From IMG/VR virus record IMGVR_UViG_3300050821_010541, positions 1-43,794 of that record: DNA of 43,794 bases; one strand, 5' to 3'. Below are positions 35,737 to 43,741 of this stretch, piece after piece. Made by a program: the position numbers and the translations under genes. Within the stretch, counting starts at the first letter, position 1; every line of letters begins with the position of its first letter. The notes under the pieces were generated by a model, which made no database searches, was not told where the DNA came from, and saw only the letters and a list, made by a program, of their open reading frames with translations. The DNA is from a virus.

Positions 35737-38700
35737 GCATGTCTTCCATGCCGCCAGCGCCATAGGCGTGCACGGTGGGCGCGTAGTGGAGATGCGTCGT
35801 TCCCCCGCCTCCGCCGCCGGCACCCAGCATCCGCTGGAAGCCCTGCGAAAGCGGAGCGGGCAAAACCATTTCATTGGGATGGAGAACAGCGTTGCTCGGT
35901 CCGCCATTGGGAACGATGCCGCCCTGTTCGAATGCCATCACCGCGGCAAAGGCTCCCGCCGCCGCAATGGGAGCGAGGACCGGGCCAATGATGGGGATAC
36001 CCGCCGTGGCAGCATAAGCGCTCCCGGCCGCATCCTCGGCGTTCCAAAGCCGTTCCTGCATACTGTACGCCAAATCCGCCGCCGCCCGGGTTTGTACGCC
36101 GGTGAGATGCAGCACTGTGATCAGCAGCTCTTGCTCGGCCCACTGCAGCGCGATTTTGAGCAACAGATTCAACATGGATTGGACCATGTTGTTCCACATT
36201 TTGACCATGCCCTGCGAGAAGCTTTCCTGGTGCTTCATCATGCCGTCGATAGTCGAAGTGAAGCCCTGGTTGATGTCGGTGAACATCTTTTTCCAGGTCT
36301 GTTGAATCAGCATGTTCATTTGAAACTGGTGCTCGGCCAGCCGTTTTTGGTCCTCGATTAGGGCGGCCGTTTCCTGTTTGTCGAGTTCCTTAATTTCGTT
36401 CGCGTTGCCCCTGGCGAGTTCCCTGAGCTTGGCGAATTTCTGCATCGCCAACTGGATTTCCTGCTGGTCGATCGACATTTCATTGCGGAGTTCCGCCTGT
36501 TTGTCGGCAAACCCGCCGCCGCTCAATTGTTCTTGCTGTCTGCCCTGGGCGCGCTGCTGTTCGAGACCGCCCTTGTCGCCGGTGTATTGTGTTTCAACCT
36601 CGCCGACCTGCTGCCTGTGCAGCTCGGCCGGAATGCGCCTTTGCGCAGCAATCACGGCCTCAATCGCGGCAACATTTTCCTTGCTGCCGACCCGGGCCTG
36701 GAACGCGATTTCCAGCCACCAAGTGGCCTCCTCCGTGGCACTCAACTGCCGGGTGGTCTGGAGTTCGTCGAAGGCTAGCTTGTTCGCCTTGACCCGGTCT
36801 TCGTCGATTTGCCGGAGGGCCGCTGCATGGTTCTTGGCGACTTCCTTCTCGTCGGTATCCGCTTCCGACTGCTGGCGGCTTTTTTTGGCGATGCCATCTT
36901 GATCGAGCGCCAGCTTCTGCGCCCAGAACTTTTCACGCGCCGCATAATCGGCCGATTCGTCGGGGCGGAGCAGTGACTCCGAACTGGCTTGCGCGTCGGC
37001 TGTGCGTTCGCTGGCTTCCTGTTTGCGTTGTTCCTTGCGGAGATGCGCCAGGGTGTTTTGCAGCTCGAAGTCCAGCCGCGCGTACTGGCTCTCTTTGGCG
37101 AGCTTGCCTTCCCAGAAAGTAATCAATTCGGCGGTAGTTAAATCGTGATCGCGCTCCTGGACAGCTAGCTCGTGTTGATCCGCCTGGTGAATCTCCTGCT
37201 CGCGTTTGAGTATGGCTTCCTGGGCTTTGCGCGCGGCCGCTTCCCGCTTCGCCGCTTCCTCCTGGCCAGCTTTGTCGACGGCGGCGGCCCCCTCTTCTCT
37301 TTGGGCGATCTCCTGTTCGCGCTCCCGGCCGAGCATTCCCCGGAATTTTTCCAAATACGTCGCTTCGGCTTGTAGCTGATTGGCTTTGCGTGTATCTAAA
37401 GCGCCGGCCTCTTGGCCCGCCGCGACTATGGATGAGTCAGCCATCCCTCCCACGGGAGCGGCCACCGGCCGGCGCTTAGTTTGCGCGGTGGGTATCCCCT
37501 CTTCGTTCGGGGCGATTGTGATCTCGGGATGTTTGGCTAAAAAAGCATCCTGGGCCAACTTCGCATCGCTGGCCGCCTTTGCTACCTCGTTGTATCTGGT
37601 CGTCAGGTTGGCAAGCTTGTTAGCGCCGCCTTCCACATTCTCAAAAGCCTTCCCGTAGAACTTCTGGAAGTCGACGGAAAGCTCGTTCAATTCCTTTCTG
37701 CTTTTGGGGTCCAGTATGGTTTTCAGCTCAAGTGGCTTTGCGTCGCGCTGTTGTTCTTGCTTCTCCGCCGCCTCGACCAGCTTCCCTTGGTTTTTGAGCT
37801 TTTCGACCTCCAACTGTTCGGTCTTCTCAATGGCCGCGTCGGTGTGCTTCTGGAGCTTGTCTTCGAAAGCGACCAGGGCTTCCATCGCGTCTTTGAGGTG
37901 TACAAAATTCTCATAGACTTTGTACACCTTCTCCGCCATCTCGCCAATCAGGGTGATAGCACCGATAATCAGAACCGGCGTGAACGCGGCCTGCATGACC
38001 GCGCCGAGCGTCTCCGATGTCATGGCGAGACGCAGCATTTGCGTTGTCATGCGCCGGAAATTAAACGTCAGGGCGTCCTCTGTGGCGCGCAACTTGTACA
38101 TCGTCTGCTGCGCCTCGGTTCCAACGCGGCGAGTGGCTCCTCCCGCTTTGTCGGCTGCGCCTTCCGCTTCGATGAAGGACGCAGCGAGGGCTTTCAACTC
38201 CGCATTCAGGCGCTGGGATTGTTCGGTGAGGATTTCTTCCGACTCCTGTGCAGCCGTCAGTTCGGCGCGAAATTGAGCGATGCCAGCCGCCGCTTCTTTA
38301 TTGCCTTGTGCGGCTGCGGCGCCTAACTGGCGCTGGGCATCGGCCGAGGCCTTCGCGGCTCGGGTCACCTCTGCCGACGCCGCCTTTTGGGTGACTCCGG
38401 TTTCGGCGATTTGCGCGCGTAAGGATTTCTGAGCGGCTTCCTCTTTCGCCGTCATGTTGGTAAACAGGCCGATTTGCGCGGATGTAGCCTGGGACGTCGC
38501 CGCCACCTCCGCCCTGACCTTCTGTTGGGCGCCAGCCCGCGCGGCGGCCGATTTTTCTTCGGAGGCTATCTGCTCGTCCGCAAACAAGGCCTGCTGCGTG
38601 GCGGCTTCAGAAGTCCATTCCTTGCGCAGGGCCGCGGTTTCTTCGAGCTTTGTCTGCAGCGCTTGCTCGGCGGCGATGACTTGCTCTTTGGCGGTAACCT

Positions 38701-39268
38701 CCTCCTCGGCGTCCAGCGCCGCTTGTTCGGCATTCTGCTTTTGGAGCAGCGCGGTCTTTTGGAGGGCCTCCTGTTGCTGCGCCTCCTCATGGGGAGCGCG
38801 GGAGCCGGGAGCGCCGGCCGAGACGGTGGCGAACGATTGCACTTTCTGCATCCGTTCGGCCACGGCCCTTTGCGCTGCTAGCGCGGCATCGACTTCCGCC
38901 TGAATCTCAGCAGGACCAGGCGGGAGCGGCAGGAATTGGCCGCCTGCCCCACGGAGCTGGGGACCACGTGCCGCGGCCATTTTGTCCTGCGCCGCTTTGA
39001 CCGCAATGGCTGCGGTGTCCCAATCCTTGGCCAGTTGCTCCAGATTTACGTGGATCCGGAAGATCTGGTTTTTTAACTCTTCCTGTTGTTCCTTGAACGC
39101 CCCCAGCTCGGCTTTCGGGACGAACTTCAGCAACGAATTGCTTCTTGCGAAGGCCGCTTCGAGTACCGCGAGCGAATTCTTCACATCCGCCGTCATCCGC
39201 GTCATGGCGGCATTGAGCGTACCGGCGTCTGCGGTGATTCCGATGGAAATTACGTTTTCGTCAGGCAT
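35672..39268 (-). CDS. Tail tape measure protein
   Basis: 1198 aa, ATG 39266-39268 with GGAGG 6 nt upstream. The N-terminal half is long, A/E/K/Q-rich coiled coil. A membrane-like region at about residue 410-440 (FTPVLIIGAITLIGEMAEKV) and a second near the C-terminus (GIPIIGPVLAPIAAAGAFAA) are typical of tape measure proteins. The C-terminal QGGIVPNGGPSNAVLHPNEM is also characteristic. By the usual rule of about 1.5 angstrom per residue it predicts a tail near 180 nm. A strong terminator lies just upstream. Confidence 0.93.
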   Translation of the reverse strand: MPDENVISIGITADAGTLNAAMTRMTADVKNSLAVLEAAFARSNSLLKFVPKAELGAFKEQQEELKNQIFRIHVNLEQLAKDWDTAAIAVKAAQDKMAAARGPQLRGAGGQFLPLPPGPAEIQAEVDAALAAQRAVAERMQKVQSFATVSAGAPGSRAPHEEAQQQEALQKTALLQKQNAEQAALDAEEEVTAKEQVIAAEQALQTKLEETAALRKEWTSEAATQQALFADEQIASEEKSAAARAGAQQKVRAEVAATSQATSAQIGLFTNMTAKEEAAQKSLRAQIAETGVTQKAASAEVTRAAKASADAQRQLGAAAAQGNKEAAAGIAQFRAELTAAQESEEILTEQSQRLNAELKALAASFIEAEGAADKAGGATRRVGTEAQQTMYKLRATEDALTFNFRRMTTQMLRLAMTSETLGAVMQAAFTPVLIIGAITLIGEMAEKVYKVYENFVHLKDAMEALVAFEDKLQKHTDAAIEKTEQLEVEKLKNQGKLVEAAEKQEQQRDAKPLELKTILDPKSRKELNELSVDFQKFYGKAFENVEGGANKLANLTTRYNEVAKAASDAKLAQDAFLAKHPEITIAPNEEGIPTAQTKRRPVAAPVGGMADSSIVAAGQEAGALDTRKANQLQAEATYLEKFRGMLGREREQEIAQREEGAAAVDKAGQEEAAKREAAARKAQEAILKREQEIHQADQHELAVQERDHDLTTAELITFWEGKLAKESQYARLDFELQNTLAHLRKEQRKQEASERTADAQASSESLLRPDESADYAAREKFWAQKLALDQDGIAKKSRQQSEADTDEKEVAKNHAAALRQIDEDRVKANKLAFDELQTTRQLSATEEATWWLEIAFQARVGSKENVAAIEAVIAAQRRIPAELHRQQVGEVETQYTGDKGGLEQQRAQGRQQEQLSGGGFADKQAELRNEMSIDQQEIQLAMQKFAKLRELARGNANEIKELDKQETAALIEDQKRLAEHQFQMNMLIQQTWKKMFTDINQGFTSTIDGMMKHQESFSQGMVKMWNNMVQSMLNLLLKIALQWAEQELLITVLHLTGVQTRAAADLAYSMQERLWNAEDAAGSAYAATAGIPIIGPVLAPIAAAGAFAAVMAFEQGGIVPNGGPSNAVLHPNEMVLPAPLSQGFQRMLGAGGGGGGTTHLHYAPTVHAYGAGGMEDMLKSHASTIHTIVKRGQRTGHL

Positions 39269-39294
39269 GAGGGTCCTCCGATGCGGCTAGAAAC

Positions 39295-39347
39295 CAAAAA
39301 AAAAGGGAGCCGGGCTCGCCTCCCGGTGAGAAGGCAAACCCGGCTCC
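39295..39347 (-). terminator. Strong hairpin terminator before the tape measure gene
   Basis: GGAGCCGGG (39306-39314) pairs with CCCGGCTCC (39339-39347). On the minus strand the stem is followed after one base by nine T (39296-39304). It lies between the second chaperone gene and the tape measure gene, which are transcribed through it. Confidence 0.8.
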
Positions 39348-39364
39348 GTGGGAGAAACGAGTGC

Positions 39365-39703
39365 TTAAGCTACGGCGCTGCCGGCTTCTGTATCTTCCGT
39401 TTCGTCGCGGAGATAGCTTGCTTCGAGCGCCTTGCGATGCAGGGCGAGGTAGCCTTTGAGGCTGACTTTGCTCTTCAGCTCATCGAGCGTGGGCTCCGTC
39501 GCCCCGTCGAGCGTTGCGGCATTCCCGATCGAGGCATGAATCGTGCCCCAGATGCGTGCGCGCGTTGCTTGGTGATCGAGCTGTGCTTGGGGCGGATCCA
39601 CCCATTGCTCGATTTGCTGCATAGAGAGTGGCGCGAACCGGAAGGTCTCGCTGCCAATGGTGAGAGTCTTGATTTCAGATGTTTCAGTTGTGGGCGTGTT
39701 CAT
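39365..39703 (-). CDS. Tail assembly chaperone-like protein 2
   Basis: 112 aa, ATGA overlap with the upstream gene. Its TIGSETFRFAPLSMQQIEQW start is similar to the TLGRQRFRIAPLTFEQVEEF start of its neighbour, and SLKGYLALHRKALEAS parallels NLQAYRALYDAVLEIS there. Two genes between tube and tape measure normally encode the chaperones gpG/gpGT, often by a ribosomal frameshift. Here they are separate, homologous genes. Confidence 0.62.
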   Translation of the reverse strand: MNTPTTETSEIKTLTIGSETFRFAPLSMQQIEQWVDPPQAQLDHQATRARIWGTIHASIGNAATLDGATEPTLDELKSKVSLKGYLALHRKALEASYLRDETEDTEAGSAVA

Positions 39704-40302
39704 TGTGTTTGAGTTCCTATTTCTTCTGCCGGCATACGCGCCAGCGCTAATTGCAGTTGCGGGGGAAGGTGGCTGATGGGCCGGACGCTGCCGCCCCACA
39801 TGCCAACCAGCAGTCGTTTCTCCTCTTCGGAAGATCGATCGCCATCGCGGTTGAAACGCAGCGGCGGTTTGTAGCCGACGAAGCCCCGCAAGAGCAAATG
39901 CACCGGCGGAAACTCCTGGCAGTGTTCTAAAAATTTGAGGACGAACGGGAACGGGGTGCGGCCGCATTCATCGAACGTCCAATGCACGGCGGAGGCCAGG
40001 AAGCAACGCAGTTCGTCAAAATCGGTGGGCTTGCCATCCTTCGCCTCCCGCTCGGCGTTTGCTTTCGGTTTGAGGGCGCTGATCTCCAGTACCGCGTCAT
40101 AGAGCGCGCGATACGCCTGGAGATTGAGCGAGCCTCTGAGTTCAGCCGGAGTGACAGCGCCGCCGGCATTCACGATGGACTGCGCAACGATGCGCAGACA
40201 ACTCTCCCGGCCGGGCTCCTCCGCGCAAAACTCTTCGACCTGTTCAAAGGTCAACGGAGCGATGCGGAAGCGCTGTCGGCCGAGAGTGATGGTTTTGGTC
40301 AC
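39700..40302 (-). CDS. Tail assembly chaperone-like protein 1
   Basis: 200 aa, GTG start (40300-40302) 4 nt after the tube gene stop. The N-terminal domain is shared with the next gene. The C-terminal half (ASAVHWTFDECGRTPFPFVL, HLLLRGFVGYKPPL) is specific. Assignment rests on position between tube and tape measure and on the domain shared by the pair; I see no slippery heptamer near its end. Confidence 0.62.
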   Translation of the reverse strand: MTKTITLGRQRFRIAPLTFEQVEEFCAEEPGRESCLRIVAQSIVNAGGAVTPAELRGSLNLQAYRALYDAVLEISALKPKANAEREAKDGKPTDFDELRCFLASAVHWTFDECGRTPFPFVLKFLEHCQEFPPVHLLLRGFVGYKPPLRFNRDGDRSSEEEKRLLVGMWGGSVRPISHLPPQLQLALARMPAEEIGTQTQ

Positions 40303-40306
40303 GGTG

Positions 40307-41077
40307 TTAGCCGACGTTGGAGTACATGTCGATCACGCGGCCGCCCGCGTTCTGGAAGTAGGAGAAATCGACTTCGGGCATCGAATAGTCGACGCGCTTG
40401 TTGCCGATCGAAATCTTACTCACCTTGGCGGCGTACAGGTGGATCACGCTGTAGAGACCGGAAACCGGCTGATAGGTGTCCACCAAGAACATCTCGACCT
40501 GCGGTCCATAGCCGAGCTGCTGATTGTTGACTTGATAAGTCGCGCCAGTCGTCGTGGTGTACGAGTAGCTGATGGTGAGGGCGATCCCCTCATCGGCGGC
40601 GGCCAACGTATAGGTACCGGTGGTTTCGTTCACCGAATACTCCCCGGTCGCGGGAGAGGAAGGCACTCTTTCCAGCGCCCGCCCGGTAGTTGCGTTGATG
40701 ACGCCCAGATCGGTCGAGAAGGTACCCGTGTTCGGCGGGGCAATCAAGATCGTGAAAGGTGTCGTGGCCGGAATCGAGTGAGGCTCATCGGCTACCACCG
40801 AGATACCGCCCGACACGGTGACATCGGCGAAGAAGATCTGGTTAAACATCGTCAGATCCTTGCGGCCAACCGAAAACTTGCCGGTCCCTTTCTTGTCGGC
40901 CACGGCCACGTCGTCCGGGAATTGCGAAGACCCTTTCAGCTCTTTGATGTCGCCGGCGATGTCAACCGACACGTCCTGGATCGTGAGACATTTGAGCGGC
41001 GTGGGGTTCGCCGCCAGGTTGCCGGCATTCGGGTTGATGAACAGTTTGCCGCTGCCAAATTGAATGTATGCAGACAT
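40307..41077 (-). CDS. Major tail (tube) protein
   Basis: 256 aa, ATG 41075-41077 with AAAGGA 7 nt upstream. The sequence MSAYIQFGSGKLFINP, VSVDIAGDIKELKGSSQFPD, KKGTGKFSVGRKDLTMFNQI and the later VEMFLVDTYQP are the pattern of siphovirus tube proteins, with a domain insertion in the middle (about 90-170). It sits between the tail terminator gene and the chaperones. Confidence 0.82.
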   Translation of the reverse strand: MSAYIQFGSGKLFINPNAGNLAANPTPLKCLTIQDVSVDIAGDIKELKGSSQFPDDVAVADKKGTGKFSVGRKDLTMFNQIFFADVTVSGGISVVADEPHSIPATTPFTILIAPPNTGTFSTDLGVINATTGRALERVPSSPATGEYSVNETTGTYTLAAADEGIALTISYSYTTTTGATYQVNNQQLGYGPQVEMFLVDTYQPVSGLYSVIHLYAAKVSKISIGNKRVDYSMPEVDFSYFQNAGGRVIDMYSNVG

Positions 41078-41203
41078 AGTGATTTCCTTTGTTTTGAAAA
41101 GTTGGAATGCGGTCGAAACCGCGTGGAAGAAAAGCGCTGAAGCCGAGCCTCAGCGAAAAAACACTTGGCAATCCGGCGGGAATCCTCTACGGTTAAGGGA
41201 AGG

Positions 41204-41221
41204 CGCTTCGGAAACGAAGCG
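41204..41221. repeat. Perfect 7-bp hairpin in the leader before the tube gene
   Basis: CGCTTCG (41204-41210) and CGAAGCG (41215-41221) with a GAAA loop. It lies between the tube gene start and the 26-aa plus-strand gene. Too few T for a terminator; may be a processing or pausing hairpin. Confidence 0.45.
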
Positions 41222-41251
41222 TCATACGTTTAGAAAAGGAGAACCGATTCG

Positions 41252-41332
41252 ATGCCAACTAAAAAAATGCCGGCGAAGAAAACCGCCGCCAAGAAGTCCG
41301 CGACCGCGAAGAAAACGGGCGGTAAGAAGTAA
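41252..41332 (+). CDS. 26-aa lysine-rich histone-tail-like peptide
   Basis: ATG 41252 with AAAAGGAGA about 11 nt upstream; stop TAA 41330-41332. The product reads MPTKKMPAKKTAAKKS and continues in the same K/A/T/G style to the end, with PAKK/AAKK units like the C-terminal tails of histone H1 and HU-like proteins. It would bind DNA non-specifically. First gene of the plus-strand moron unit; the good ribosome-binding site argues it is translated. Confidence 0.55.
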   Translation: MPTKKMPAKKTAAKKSATAKKTGGKK

Positions 41333-41344
41333 GCCCTCACGCGC

Positions 41345-41361
41345 GGTATCGCGGTGATACC
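41345..41361. promoter_or_regulatory. Operator-like palindrome, copy 21 (moron)
   Basis: GGTATCGCGGTGATACC, identical to copy 19, 12 bp before the ATG of 41374-41652 and 12 bp after the stop of the lysine-rich gene. Confidence 0.72.
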
Positions 41362-41373
41362 ATTAATCCGCCT

Positions 41374-41652
41374 ATGTTGTCGCTGCGATGCCCGCGCTGT
41401 GAATTGTTCGTTTTGCTTCCCACCCGCACCGTGGGCGACGTAATAATCTGCCCGGCCTGCACTTCCCCTTGTCTCTTGCGGGAGAATCTCGTTCAAACTC
41501 AGCCGGTGGAGGTGGACGGTCGAGAATGCTTCCGACTGACGTTTGAGCTCTATCTGTACGTCATCACGCCGGAGCACCTGCGAGAGCTGGAGGCCGAGGC
41601 GCCGGAGAAAGCCTTGGAGATCCGCCGCGCCCAGGCGACGCTTCGCAATTAG
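41374..41652 (+). CDS. Zinc-ribbon moron protein
   Basis: 92 aa starting MLSLRCPRCELFVLLP. CPRC (6-9) and CPAC (27-30) form a zinc ribbon; the remainder has a beta segment and a charged helix (PEHLRELEAEAPEKALEIRR). It is oriented against the tail operon, with its own operator copy 21 and a strong plus-strand terminator at 41767-41799. That is the definition of a moron, probably expressed from the prophage. Confidence 0.7.
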   Translation: MLSLRCPRCELFVLLPTRTVGDVIICPACTSPCLLRENLVQTQPVEVDGRECFRLTFELYLYVITPEHLRELEAEAPEKALEIRRAQATLRN

Positions 41653-41766
41653 GCACTGGCCGGTTTGTGTTAACCTAGCTAACGGTTTAAGTTTTAACGA
41701 CAAGGACCTGCTCAGTGGTTTGAACTGAGACGAGCCAGAGCCCCAAGACCGCCGAGGCACAGAGAG

Positions 41767-41799
41767 AACGGTCCGCCCCCAAAAAAGGCGGGCCGTTTT
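41767..41799 (+). terminator. Strong hairpin terminator after the moron
   Basis: AACGGTCCGCC (41767-41777) pairs with GGCGGGCCGTT (41787-41797) with one wobble, followed by T residues to 41799. Upstream, a small hairpin CTCAGT/ACTGAG lies around 41712-41730. The gap 41653-41804 has no gene. Confidence 0.75.
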
Positions 41800-41804
41800 C
41801 GCGT

Positions 41805-42263
41805 TTAGACTCCCGTTTCGATCGTGATGGGAATGACCGCAATCGACGTGGTGTCGTCAGGCAAGCTGCCTTCGGAGATGATCACTTCGCCGTCGATATA
41901 GACGTGGCTCACAATCCCGCCGAGCGTTTGCCGGTCATCATAGGCCGGTGGCTTGAGCGCGCTGTCGGTGGCATCGAGCATATTGTTCAGCACCGTGCCG
42001 GGAATCGCTTGCACGTCGGTAGAGTGCTGGCAATACAGAAAGAGTACGGCTTTCACGCGCCAGGAGGTCTGCCCGAGCGTGCGCGCCTGCGAGGCATTTT
42101 CGAAGCCATGAACCAGAAAGCCGGCTGGTTGATCGCTGGGCGGGCATTGCGTGTAGTCCACGAATTTCCGGCTCAACGTGACAAAGGCGGGTGCACCGTT
42201 GCTGGTCGCGGTCCCGATCTGCGCTAGCAGCGAATTGAAGATGGTTTCACGTGGGGCATTCAT
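41805..42263 (-). CDS. Tail terminator (completion) protein
   Basis: 152 aa. MNAPRETIFNSLLAQI, TLSRKFVDYTQCPPSDQPAG and the long segment WRVKAVLFLYCQHSTDV, LNNMLDATDSALKPP, QTLGGIVSHVYIDGEVIISE follow the pattern of phage tail-terminator proteins (gpU-like), which cap the tube. The order after a gp10-like protein and before the tube protein is standard. Confidence 0.78.
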   Translation of the reverse strand: MNAPRETIFNSLLAQIGTATSNGAPAFVTLSRKFVDYTQCPPSDQPAGFLVHGFENASQARTLGQTSWRVKAVLFLYCQHSTDVQAIPGTVLNNMLDATDSALKPPAYDDRQTLGGIVSHVYIDGEVIISEGSLPDDTTSIAVIPITIETGV

Positions 42264-42273
42264 TTGTATTCAC

Positions 42274-42771
42274 TTAGGGTTTGGCGCTGAAGACTTGATA
42301 GACCGTTTGCCGCAGCCCGGCGATGATGTCAGGCTTCAATTCGCTTTGCGAACTCCGCATGAAGCTGCGTTCTGGCAGGCCCCTCGTCACAGTGACTGAC
42401 TTTCGGAAAAGCACCACGCCGTCGATGATGAAGCGCAGAGCTTTCTTATTGACGGGCACGATGGTGTAGGTTTTCGGCGGCGTCCCGTATTCGTGCAGCT
42501 TGCCGTACCAGGCCGGTCCGCCCGCGCCCACCACTCGCCCGGAGATTACCCCGGCCTCTTCGTCGACCGTGGCCGGAATGACTTCGATGGAGCGTTTCAG
42601 TTTGCCGGTGCGTTGCTTGAGCACGTCGCCCGACAGCTTCTGTTGGATCCGCTGCTGCAGGCGTTGATCCCAGTAATTGATGCGCTCGACCAGCGCGGCA
42701 GTGAGGAGAGCCCGGCGCGATTCGATCCACGCGAGGACGCCGAGATCGCCGGTCAGTGTAAGTTTGAGCAT
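42274..42771 (-). CDS. HK97 gp10-like head-tail / tail component
   Basis: 165 aa. MLKLTLTGDLGVLAWIE, then a helical region (RLQQRIQQKLSGDVLKQRTG), SGRVVGAGGPAWYGKLHEYG and the arginine-rich end (GLPERSFMRSSQSEL). The L-x-x-RTG-L, V-GAG-x-YA-x-HEYG-T and RPF/RSFM motifs are those of the HK97 gp10-like family that joins head completion to tail terminator. Confidence 0.82.
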   Translation of the reverse strand: MLKLTLTGDLGVLAWIESRRALLTAALVERINYWDQRLQQRIQQKLSGDVLKQRTGKLKRSIEVIPATVDEEAGVISGRVVGAGGPAWYGKLHEYGTPPKTYTIVPVNKKALRFIIDGVVLFRKSVTVTRGLPERSFMRSSQSELKPDIIAGLRQTVYQVFSAKP

Positions 42772-42796
42772 GAAAGGAGAACCGTTGCGACAACCG

Positions 42797-42889
42797 GGCC
42801 GTCCGTGAGGGCGGCCTTGGTAAGTCCGCCTGATGAAGAAACGAATTCCAGAGCCTAGACAAGAAGGGCCGCCCGAGGGCGGCTCTTTT
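42797..42889. repeat. Two similar GC-rich hairpins in a 116-bp gap
   Basis: GGCCGTCC/GGGCGGCC (42797-42816) and GCCGCCC/GGGCGGC (42868-42883). The second is followed on the plus strand by TTTT (42886-42889). They fill the gap 42772-42887. No plus-strand gene needs a terminator here, so they may insulate or pause tail transcription. Confidence 0.5.
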
Positions 42890-43076
42890 AGCTGACTGGC
42901 TCGTGTTTCGCCTTGCGCTTCTCAAGCTGAGTGAGCCGCGCCCGGAATTCGGCCCCTTGCTCGCGCAACTGCCGGCGGGTGCGCAGGAGCAACGTTCTGT
43001 AACGCCCCAGGCGTAGCAGCAAGAGCGCCACGAGTAGCGCGTCCGCCCACAGATAACTAACGTCCCAGGTGGTCAT
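42888..43076 (-). CDS. Small membrane protein with basic coiled-coil tail
   Basis: 62 aa. MTTWDVSYLWADALLVALLL is a transmembrane segment; a strongly basic amphipathic helix follows (RTRRQLREQGAEFRARLTQL). ATGA overlap with the gene upstream. Unusual among head-tail genes; function unknown. Confidence 0.65.
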   Translation of the reverse strand: MTTWDVSYLWADALLVALLLLRLGRYRTLLLRTRRQLREQGAEFRARLTQLEKRKAKHEPVS

Positions 43077-43741
43077 TTTCGTTTGCCTTTGCTTTCGACC
43101 AGAGCGAAAGTGGCGATCGCCAGCAGCTCCTCCGATCGCGGCGACGGGTCGAACTCATCCGAGAAGCGCCGCAAGTAAGTGGTGACGACGCGCCTCAAGT
43201 GAAGTTCGGCTTGAGCTTGCGTGTTAGCCGCGCGGGCCGTGCCCAGCGGATCGGCGTGTAGAACGTGAGCGAACTTCAGCAGCGCGTTCAAGATCGACGT
43301 TTCCACATAAAACATCCGGGTGAGCCGTCCGGGCTTGAGGGAAACGAAGGCTAGGATCTCGTGAGCGCGGTACGGGAAATAGAATTCACGGATGTGCCAG
43401 GAGTACTCGCTGGCGTCGAGCTTCTCCAAAATCCCCGGCAACCGATCGGCCGCATTGGTCAAGGCCAGCGTTATGAGCTGAGGTTGCTGTGGATCATAAG
43501 TGAATACGCCGCCGCGTCCCTGATAGGGAGCCGTGGCCTGATAGACCAGAAGCGATTGCGCCGCCATCCGGTGCCGCAGCACGCCGGGCGGCTTGCTGAA
43601 AAACCATTCGCCCACCCACTCGCGCAGGGCCTTTTGAATGCTGCGGGAAACGGCCGCGGCAAAGATCGGGAAGTGAGCGGACCTCTGTTCTCGCGGAGCA
43701 GAGCGCCAGGCGGCGAGATGGGCGCGGGGCTGCACGATCAA
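43073..43741 (-). CDS. Hypothetical protein in the head-tail region
   Basis: 222 aa with TTG start overlapping the previous stop (TTGA); a GTG at 43735 is an alternative. Mixed alpha/beta; contains YDPQQPQLITLALTNAADRL, WHIREFYFPYRAHEIL and FYVETSILNALLKFAHVL. Basic C-terminus (KGKRK). No family recognised. Position suggests a head-completion or accessory structural protein. Confidence 0.62.
   Translation of the reverse strand: MIVQPRAHLAAWRSAPREQRSAHFPIFAAAVSRSIQKALREWVGEWFFSKPPGVLRHRMAAQSLLVYQATAPYQGRGGVFTYDPQQPQLITLALTNAADRLPGILEKLDASEYSWHIREFYFPYRAHEILAFVSLKPGRLTRMFYVETSILNALLKFAHVLHADPLGTARAANTQAQAELHLRRVVTTYLRRFSDEFDPSPRSEELLAIATFALVESKGKRK

Noticed and set aside
1129-41361. Palindromes considered as REP/MITE-type mobile repeats
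   Set aside because: They are only 17 bp, lack conserved flanks or target duplications, and no RAYT-type transposase is seen. Not fully excluded, because copy 16 lies inside a gene.
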